Shown here: positions 18,621 to 25,563 of the stretch, piece by piece
How the letters are laid out: each line of letters begins with the position of its first letter
How positions within the stretch are numbered: position 1 is the first letter of the stretch
The notes under the pieces: generated by a model
Told to the model about the DNA's origin: nothing
Database searches by the model: none
What the model saw: the letters and a program-made list of their open reading frames with translations, nothing else
Translations under genes and position numbers: made by a program
Assembly: GCA_000969725.1 (NCBI GenBank)
Contig: JXSR01S060680.1
Length of the DNA: 25,563 nucleotides
From: Ophiothrix spiculata
Taxonomy: Eukaryota > Echinodermata > Ophiuroidea > Amphilepidida > Ophiotrichidae
Reading direction: 5' to 3' (one strand)

Positions 18621-18954
18621 TGGTTTATGAAATCAGCAAATTAACTTAACGTAATAAGAGTTATTCAAAATTTGGCTAAAGGTATACAATTGAAACTTGA
18701 TTATGTTTGCAGCTGATTTGCATCTTTCACTTAAAGTCGATCCTTGACATCAAAATGAATAGCTATGCAAATATGTGTCTTGACATATCCATAAGTATCT
18801 TAAGATCGGTATAGTACATTACGTGCTACGGTGTATTAGAACTGAGCAAAGTCAGAAATCACGCCCAGGGTCTTATTCGTATTTCATTAGAAACGGTGCC
18901 TTTCAAGTGTGTTTTAGCATATTAATTAGGATCAGACATAAAAAACATGACTCG
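18621..18954. other. Spacer, nothing recognised
   Basis: No shared repeat, frame or inverted repeat identified. Confidence 0.4.
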
Positions 18955-19042
18955 ACTCTAACTAACTAACCATGACCCGACCCTTAAACATACCCTAACC
19001 CTAACCCTTAACCCTACCAAAACCCTAAACCCTAACCCTAAC
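18955..19042 (-). repeat. Interstitial telomere-like tract, CCCTAA orientation
   Basis: Begins CTCGACTCTAACTAACTAAC, then ACCCGACCC, then degenerate (CCCTAA)n to 19042. The make-up (telomere-like units plus TAACTAAC units plus CGGGTC/GACCCG words) matches the insert at 15478-15638 in reverse orientation, so both probably come from one composite repeat type and not from chromosome-end fusion. Confidence 0.75.
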
Positions 19043-20535
19043 AATTTGCCATTTATTTTGAATGTAAGTTTGCAATTGAACGTCCAATAACAAAAAGCAT
19101 GGTTTCAATTAAAAGCTTATAATTTCAGATTTTAGGTGAGACCAAAATATTAATTTCGATTTTTGGATAAATGAGTTACCTTTACATATGACAGGTCACA
19201 TATTTTACATGTTTCCCAAGGAGATACGACGACTTAAACTGAAATTCGGCCTAGTATAAAAATCTGTCTAAAATTCGTTTAAGTTAGTTTCATACAGTTG
19301 CCTTATTAAGTATATGCATTTCTGTGCACGTTATTTATATAATGTCATTACGACACTATTAATCAAAAACAATATCGACAACCCCAAGAAAGAAAAAGCT
19401 TTTTATTGAGCCTTGAGTTGATTTTATTGGAAAAAAAAATATGTGTACTCTATGAAAGAAATCTGTGAAGCTCCCTTAATATAATATTGCTACAATACTT
19501 ATTAAATATTGTGAAATTCAATATGCTGTTACAGTAAAGCTGTTATTCGGATCTACAGTATAGATTGTGAGATGTTTATGCTGGGATATTCATCAATAAC
19601 GTTTTCACGAATTATCCCTACTGCATGTCTATCTTGTTTTGAAATAAATTGTGTGAAAAGAAATGTCTTTTGAAACGAAGCATTAGAAAATAAGAACAGC
19701 AGAAATATCATAACATACCGAAATACTTTTAGTTCTTAACAGTGAAATACTTTTAATTATTTTCTCCTTTATTTACTTGGGATAAAATACCAAAAACCTA
19801 CTTCAGTTTATTCAATCCAAGCTACATTATAGAATATTTTCATCTTACCTATAATACAATTTTCAAGATTATGCTTAATCTGTATATCTTCCCTGTGAAA
19901 GCACATAGCGTTTAGAGAACATGATGTGACTATGGTAATATTATAGTGGTTTTATGGTAAAAATGCTTTTCAAACTGATTCTTGGATTCATGTATATATT
20001 TCTAAAGTGATGTGTGCAAAATAATTGGGAATAGCAATAGCATGAATTTAAATTTGACGTCAAAAGCTGTAATACGAATAAAACAATGGGAGTAATTATT
20101 TAAAATCTTTTAGATATGCCATAACAAAGCTTGCTTCTAATAATGTATTTTCATTCATACGGTGAAATAAAGAGCTCGAAAAAATGATAAAACATTTTTG
20201 TTTTCAATTTTACGCATTATGGTGAATTTATAAACTAAATATAATGTAGCCTTATTTTAAATTATTATAAACCAAGACGCTAAATACAATCTGGCATAAT
20301 ATTATCTATTTTTTGAATAAATCGGTCAACGATCAAAGTACTAAAACAGATGCGATTGTTATTTGATATGCCAGCACGTCTGCACAAAGTAATTAATATT
20401 TGAAGATGCCTGATATACAAAATGACAGCATATCTCTTTGCGCGCATTTTTAATTTATGAAAATGCTATTTGAAGTAAATAACAAGAAAAACATGAAAAC
20501 TTGACGCTGTATTGAATACGATCATTATGTTTTGT
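19043..20535. other. AT-rich spacer of 1.5 kb, nothing recognised
   Basis: No frame of 60 codons, no inverted repeat and no shared repeat was seen. This is the least structured long stretch before the large transposon. Confidence 0.5.
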
Positions 20536-20656
20536 TTAACCCTTGTCTTACCAAGCAGGGGCCAGCCCCCCTAACAGATGGTACACTGTCGCATAAAAAC
20601 GCAAACGAATACGACCTATTGGTTCAGGGGGATCCCGTCAAAGTCGGAAGGTAAGA

Positions 20657-20668
20657 GGGGGGGGGGGG
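20657..20668. repeat. Poly-G run inside the transposon
   Basis: About a dozen G on the plus strand, following GGAAGGTAAGA. Possible length error in the assembly. Confidence 0.85.
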
Positions 20669-20689
20669 AGGTTGCCACCTCGGAATATT

Positions 20690-21020
20690 TTAAGTCGCCA
20701 TTTTGAAAAATATCTGCGTGGTATGGACCTTAAACTTGCAGAACATTTTAAAAACACATTTTCCTCTTTTTAACAACAAATAAAAAAACAAAAAAACAAC
20801 ATACAATTCCGATACTTTGAACTTTTACAGCAAAATTTTAATTTTTATTTTGCAAAAATCGTGATTTTTCGAGTTGTAAGTACTTAAAACATCATAATTA
20901 CGTAACACTTTGGCTGATATTCATGACTATGGTATCATTAGAAAGAAGATACCATACCCTGTACTACCCTGGAAAATGTGAATCCTAACTTGCTATCAAT
21001 CATGAAAAGATAAATAGTTT
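20690..21020. other. Interior of the transposon, AT-rich, no gene
   Basis: No open frame and no recognised motif. It lies between the G-rich left end and the tRNA-like sequence. If the latter is a SINE head on the minus strand, this stretch would be the SINE body. Confidence 0.4.
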
Positions 21021-21023
21021 CCA

Positions 21024-21113
21024 CTGCCTTTGCGGAGACTCGAACCATGGATTGTGGCGGGGGTTAGTCATGCATTAAGAAGCGAGAGATCAACCGCTGA
21101 GCTATCAAGGCAG
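21024..21113 (-). pseudogene. tRNA-like sequence (SINE head or decayed tRNA)
   Basis: On the minus strand the ends CTGCCTT and AAGGCAG can pair over seven bases. Near the 5' end TAGCTCAGCGG fits the A box of the RNA polymerase III promoter, and near the 3' end GGTTCGAGTCTC fits the B box. A TTCTTAA loop sits where an anticodon would be (CTT, lysine). However the D stem, anticodon stem and T stem do not pair well, and at 90 bases it is too long for an ordinary lysine tRNA. That favours a tRNA-derived SINE head or a pseudogene over a working tRNA. No A-rich or simple-repeat SINE tail was identified. Confidence 0.55.
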
Positions 21114-21159
21114 CGTTGAGAACGTGAACTAAAATCTAAAACATTAACATTAGAATGCC

Positions 21160-21335
21160 GTATTTTTCTTTTGTTAACATAAAAATTTAATTTTTTGCCT
21201 CATTGGAATGCTCATTTTGTAAGTAAATTATGCAAATGCGTATATCAGACAAAATGTAGATAATGTAGATACTTAAAACAGGCAATTCACAGCTCAAACA
21301 GGGCAAACTCAGGGTCGTAATTCACGTCCGGATTT
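21160..21335 (+). repeat. Dispersed repeat D, copy 2
   Basis: Colinear with 12535-12718, ending at CACGTCCGG in both. It starts about 45 bases after the tRNA-like sequence. In this copy the word TTCACGTCC at 21320 has an inverted partner, GGACGTGAA, at 21552-21560, which may mark the borders of a 240-bp unit. Confidence 0.85.
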
Positions 21336-21339
21336 TCGG

Positions 21340-21760
21340 GCAAAACAACCCCGGTTTGTTACATTGTCATTCAAAATCAACTCAGCATATTTATAAAATA
21401 TTGTTTGTAATTCAATTAGAAGTATCAAGCCTACATTCTGTCAACATTTGAAGCCAGTCGAATTGTTCGAACATCATGAAATTATGAGGTTTCAGCGAAA
21501 AACGGTCAACTTTTTTGAAGTAGTCTTTAGGCGTCATTTTGACATTGATAATGGACGTGAAATCACTAGTAGAGTTCTATGTATAAACTAGAGACCCTAT
21601 TTAATATGTATGCCAAAAATTGTGATATTCTGATAGGTTTAAGTAGGTAAAAACTTGCAGTAAACATGACATTCAGGCGAGCGAGACGTTTTTAGGGACT
21701 GTAGCCTTAAATTGTAACTTCATTGTTCATAGCGGGTGGTAACCACCCCCCTTGATAACA
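21340..21760. other. Interior of the transposon, no gene
   Basis: Contains the GGACGTGAA partner word at 21552-21560 and a small GGTGGTAACCACC palindrome at 21735-21747. No open frame of note. Confidence 0.45.
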
Positions 21761-22496
21761 AACGTTACAAAATACACTCTAAATGCGAAAGAGTGAAAAA
21801 TCACTCGAAATTTTGAGTGAATTTGTTTTAACTCTAATCGAGTGTGTTTTAGCTCTTGAAGAGTGAAAATACTTTGCGGTAATTCACTCTTGTACCAGAG
21901 TGACGTTCACTCGCAGGAGAGTGGCTCGAAAACACCGCTCTTTTACGGAGTGAAGTTCTAGTCAATCAGGAACGCGGATACTCGCGCTGTTGTAACTATA
22001 TCGTCAGCGCTCAATGGCGGTGGTTGAGTCTGTGGAGGAGTGACAGACAAAGGAATTTCAGAGGAAATTGTGCATCTATTTATCGGTGAGTAGATGCCAG
22101 ACAATAAATACCAGTGACGCTAATAATGCAAAAACTGGATCGATGAAACTTGTCGGTGTAAGCTTACTTAACACATTGGCAAATGTATTAAGTAAGCTTA
22201 CACCGACAAGTTTAATGTTAGCATCTACTCACCGATAAATATTTGCACAATAAAACGACTAGATCATTGAGGGAACTTTCATTCTTTTGAAGATTTATTC
22301 TTATCCCTCCCAGATCATTTAGAGTGAACTATTCATAATAATAAACGGTTCACTCTTTCATAGAGTGAATTACTATCACTATTTCTTGAGAGTGAACTTC
22401 ACTCTAAAAGATTGGTCACTCATATGGCTCTTTCTTAGAGTGAAATTTCACTCTTTTAGAGTGGTTTTTCACTCTTTCTCAATAAGAGTGTACGTT
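21761..22496. mobile_element. Foldback-type element with iterated GAGTGA/TCACTC motifs
   Basis: About twenty GAGTG or CACTC words in both orientations crowd the two flanks (21774-21955 and 22320-22490) and are scarce outside. The ends are inverted: ACACTCT, a short gap, then GAAAGAGTGAAAAA on the left, and the reverse complement of the same order on the right. ACGTT lies at both borders (21762-21766 and 22492-22496) and could be a 5-bp target duplication. The centre is a nested hairpin at 22067-22251. No protein frame is present. Iterated short motifs in inverted ends recall foldback-type DNA elements; the family is not recognised. Confidence 0.7.
22067..22251. repeat. Nested inverted repeat: perfect 26-bp inner arms, 31-bp outer arms
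   Basis: The inner arms 22146-22171 and 22188-22213 are exact reverse complements (AAACTTGTCGG... / ...CCGACAAGTTT). Past one C/A mismatch, ACATT/AATGT extends them to a GGCA loop. The outer arms 22067-22097 and 22221-22251 match in 29 of 31 positions (ATCGGTGAGTAGATGC / GCATCTACTCACCGAT). The joins are unequal: 48 bases on the left (22098-22145) and 7 on the right (22214-22220). In RNA or single-stranded DNA this would form a long, stable hairpin with one large bulge. Confidence 0.95.
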
Positions 22497-22513
22497 GGAA
22501 AGACAAGGGTTAA

Positions 22514-24323
22514 GTGATTCAAAATTTATGTAGTATTTTAAAAACCTTGGCAAACAGAAAATGTTAAACCAGGTTGAAATTGTGACCAGTTGTTGTTGCA
22601 TTGATTTTCTATGCCATTAACATTTACAATAAATGTTTTAAGCAGTTGTATTTTTTTTAAATGTGATAAATATTGTTCACGAAATATTTCACGTGAGATA
22701 TATATAATAAAGGTTTTCCCAGAATTTTCAAAAAAAATATTCATTTTAACTCAAACAACAGTTAGATTTTGTCTCAAAAATGTCACTAGCCTGGAGAATT
22801 AATAGTAGATTTCAATTTAAACTTTTTTCAAGCAATTTCTGTATTGTGTCATTTAATTTTGAACTGGTACTGTTGATAAGAGCAAGATTAATAGAAGAGG
22901 TTACACAAAACAGCTTTGATAATAACCACTAAAATTGTCTTCAGTGGTTTAATCAACATACTGCCAATCTGCATACATTTCAAGGAAGGAATATATAGAA
23001 ATACAAAGAAACTATAATGCTGTTAAATAAAAGCAATCTTTCAAACATGTTCAAATATGTACTGTGCTTAGTGATTAAGTTAAAACAAAGTAGGATTACT
23101 TATAATGTAATCTTACTATTTGAAGTATAGAATGTATAATTTTAAAATTCATATAATAAATAAAAAGATAAGGGGAAAACCTCGGGATTTATAGAGAAAT
23201 GAAAACAGAGAAAATATTAAACCTAAAAGAATTCCAATAAAACACAATTGAATATGAACGGCATATGACGAATTTGTTTTTCAAATTCGCTGCTCATCAC
23301 CGGCGAAAAAAAGAAAGCCGAAAGAGTATACTTTAACCCATCCCTGTTGAATGGTTTAAAAATATATACAAACATGAAGACACGTTAAAATACTACCCGT
23401 TGCGGATCAACATGTTTTGCTCCTTGGTATTTTATATTCCTGAATTTCATTCCCCTAAGTTCATATCAGTTCACGTATATAATTTTTATGAATCTTGGAT
23501 ATGCTAGATAAATTACATTTGAAAGTATATTAAATCTGTCATGTCCATTGCATCTTCATAATACCGGTTGTTTATAACTGACTGACCATTCTTTAATTCT
23601 TAGGGCTCATTGAAACTATAAATTAGTTTCTAGATATCTTGAAAAATCTTAATAACATAGCGATTTTCATAAAATTCAATGCTCAAATAAAGAGTTAAAA
23701 GACCTTGACTTTCAATAATAACGGACAGTTAATAATACGTTTTAGAGGGAAGAATATGATTAATTTTACTATTCTCATATTTTGAAACAAATAAACAAAA
23801 ACAATTGCATATTTTTTCGATAAAATATTAATGATGTGGGATCTGTGATATAAAGTCGCAAAGCCTGCTCATATATATTTACAAGCGCGTATCCTCGTAA
23901 CGTTTCATTGTCATCAAAAATTATGTGAAAAAGACTGAGACCTTTAGCTTTATTTTCCAGGCACAATCACATTTTTCAATTAACTTAAAACAAGCAAAGG
24001 CTCACCAATAAATAATAATTATTGCTATTATTTCTCCTACTAAGGATACGTATTAGTGGTATATTGATTTTTATTAGATGTGTACTATTATAGTAGGCAT
24101 TGAGCTTCAAAAGTTTTTGAATCATATTATAAAAATAAAAGTAAAGTTTTTTCTTGATTTGTATTTTAGGAATCCGACAGTGATGTCAAGATTGAGATTA
24201 GAATAATGTAGGGTGTAACATCCATTGTTGTTAATAAAGCGTTATCTGATTTATTTCAAATCAATGTGTTATTTTGATACCAACCATGTGAATCTGTAAT
24301 AATCTGTTTACTTTAAATAACAA
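22514..24323. other. AT-rich spacer of 1.8 kb
   Basis: The only structures seen are two short hairpins: CGAATTTG-TTTTT-CAAATTCG at 23269-23289 and TTTAACCCAT...ATGGTTTAAA at about 23334-23359. The small frames at 22538-22802 and 23775-23966 have no recognised domain. Confidence 0.5.
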
Positions 24324-24418
24324 AAACTGGCAATTGTAATTCATCAAAATTGCCCGTTTAAATACGTTTTTTACGTTATTTAAATTGGCAATTTTGATGA
24401 AACCCTCTTTGCCAGTTT
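24324..24418. mobile_element. Foldback element (MITE-like), about 95 bp
   Basis: The outer arms AAACTGGCAA and TTTGCCAGTTT pair. After an unmatched stretch of about 6-7 bases on each side, 15-bp arms are perfect: TTCATCAAAATTGCC at 24340-24354 and GGCAATTTTGATGAA at 24387-24401. TTTAAAT/ATTTAAA pairs further in, around a T-rich loop. No coding space. It could be a very short MITE or the collapsed remains of one. Confidence 0.75.
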
Positions 24419-24532
24419 ACATAAACCGTACTTAATAAGTATACCGTATTTTTACATATTTCAACAAACTATTAACTACTAAAACCTACCATTAACATGG
24501 GAATTATGCTGCTTTTTAGTTATATGTATCCT

Positions 24533-24770
24533 TGTCGCTTCATGATGTATATTTTGTGCAAAAAACTTGTCGCTTCTGGTAGTAGTAGCGGCAAAGTTAC
24601 ATGTCGCAGAGACATCGATATCAGTAAAATTGTGTCGGACGGCAAGTTTTTTTGAGTTGAAATGAATTCAACTTTCAGAGCGACATGAGGCAGCAAAAAC
24701 TGAAAAGCTACACAAGTGTGAAACGAAGCTGGGGACAGAGCTACAAAACTACAAAGCTCCAAAGCGACAA
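24533..24770. mobile_element. Small element with TTGTCGCTT inverted ends and iterated subterminal words
   Basis: TTGTCGCTT at 24533-24541 and AAGCGACAA at 24762-24770 are inverted. TTGTCGCTTCTGG at 24568 repeats the left end. The right flank is a chain of variants, AGCTACAAA, ACTACAAA, GCTCCAAA, GCGACAA, and GTCGCAGAG/GAGCGACATG lie inside. The centre holds AGTTGAA/TTCAACT. The 90-codon minus-strand frame 24520-24792 crosses the whole element and beyond; it is driven by the iterated words (repeated Ala-Leu) and is not accepted as a gene. Confidence 0.55.
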
Positions 24771-25563
24771 TATGAAAGCAGCATAACGCCATATACCATT
24801 ATAATTTCATTTCTAATAGCAGTGATTAATGCAATGTTGATACGTCGGATGACGTTTGAATTCAGTACTACCTTTATTTGTATGGTTAAACTTGGATTAC
24901 CGGCAACATAAAACAATTCAGGAAAAATCATTTTACTAAAAAGGTAATTGGTACATTATTTCATTCGATTATTTAATACAATCTGATATAATAGAGTATC
25001 CAGAAATAAAGATACCAACTATATAAGTATTACAACCTACCTACTTCCTCTTACTTTAAATACATGAATCCCATTTGACATGTTTGACATGGAGATAAAA
25101 ACATGTAACATGCACTTAATTACGTTAAGAAATGAAGTAATATGTCAGATTTAATTTATTTGAACTAATTGCTTAGCTAAATACAAATAAATACACTAAT
25201 ATCCAGTTCGCAATCTATAAGATTAATTTAACTTACACATATACATAATTGTTAAAACTTCAAAGTACAGTGGTTTTTTTTTTCAATTTATGAAGTATGC
25301 ATTGACGAAAAGAATGTATACCCTGGAGGTAATCTAAATTCAATTGGTATTCCATCATATTAGAAAAAACCTTATTAATACCAGGGACGGATTATATCAA
25401 ATGTAAAACATTTTTTAGATTTCAATTATTTAGATGAACAACGTGTTCTACGTGTTGAATACAATCAAAATTTTATATCAAAGCTATTAAAGAGTTTACA
25501 ATAAATGTAAGATTTGGAGCATTAAAAGTTTAGGTTTACTTATATATCATGGAGGTACACTCT
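24771..25563. other. AT-rich spacer to the right edge, nothing recognised
   Basis: No shared repeats or frames of interest. TACCCTGG near 25320 and CCAGGGA near 25381 are inverted, but too short and too far apart to call. Confidence 0.45.

Larger units (their letters stand above)
20540..22509 (+). mobile_element. Non-autonomous TTAA-target transposon (piggyBac-like), copy 2, about 2 kb
   Basis: TTAA flanks the element exactly at 20536-20539 and 22510-22513. The left terminus is CCCTTGTCTTACCAA and the right terminus, reverse complemented, is CCCTTGTCTTTCCAA: 14 of 15 identical, with the CCCT start typical of piggyBac ends. Just inside the left end lie CAGGGGCCAGCCCCCCTAA and a G-rich block ending in a poly-G run (20657-20668). 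The first 100 or so bases match the minus-strand end of the 490-bp element at 13810. No transposase frame is present, so it must be mobilised in trans. Its interior is a mosaic: tRNA-like sequence, dispersed repeat D, then a motif-rich element with a nested hairpin, then the right terminus only 13 bases further on. Confidence 0.8.

Noticed and set aside
15511-19042. Ancient chromosome-end fusion between the two telomere-like tracts
   Set aside because: The tracts are short, 3.4 kb apart, share non-telomeric words, and one is an insert inside a repeat copy; insertion of a composite repeat explains this better.
24520-24792. 90-codon minus-strand frame
   Set aside because: It spans an inverted-repeat element, and its Ala/Leu-rich translation follows the iterated GCGACA/GCTACA words; no domain is recognised.

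Overview
The window reads as AT-rich, intergenic DNA from an animal nucleus. No host protein-coding gene, rRNA or convincing intact tRNA can be supported. All open frames are short (201 codons or fewer), and the only recognisable protein homology is to reverse transcriptases of LINE elements. TTAGGG-type telomere-like tracts, hammerhead ribozyme motifs, two sorts of LINE, TTAA-target transposons and many small foldback elements fit a marine or freshwater invertebrate, perhaps a bivalve mollusc. That assignment is an inference from repeat style; no sequence here fixes the species.

Layout. 1-252: minus-strand RTE/jockey-style LINE reverse transcriptase remnant cut by the window edge. 1.58-3.29 kb: minus-strand remnant of a second LINE (CR1/L2/jockey style), with a partly duplicated tail and two copies of a companion repeat; a third copy lies at 6.47 kb. 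4.81-4.99 kb: near-perfect 182-bp foldback. 5.83-6.17 kb: poly-G and (ATC)n microsatellites. 8.89-9.05 kb: foldback carrying a hammerhead ribozyme motif. 9.93-10.05 kb: foldback. 11.69-12.14, 14.97-15.88 and 17.19-18.62 kb: three copies of one unnamed dispersed family, with a solo end at 9.48 kb. One copy carries a telomere-like insert and another a local 240-bp tandem duplication. 13.81-14.30 and 20.54-22.51 kb: two non-autonomous TTAA-target (piggyBac-like) transposons. 16.39-16.44 kb: GC-rich perfect inverted repeat. 16.88-16.93 kb: a second hammerhead motif with an intact core. 24.53-24.77 kb: small element with iterated ends. The remaining stretches hold nothing I recognise.

The most interesting parts are (a) the two hammerhead motifs, which share core and stem II but differ in a palindromic stem III by compensating base pairs, and (b) the right part of the 20.54-22.51 kb transposon. 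That part holds some twenty scattered GAGTGA/TCACTC motifs in both orientations around a nested, almost perfect hairpin. The genes do not work together in any pathway: this is a repeat-built region whose history can be read from which repeat sits inside which.
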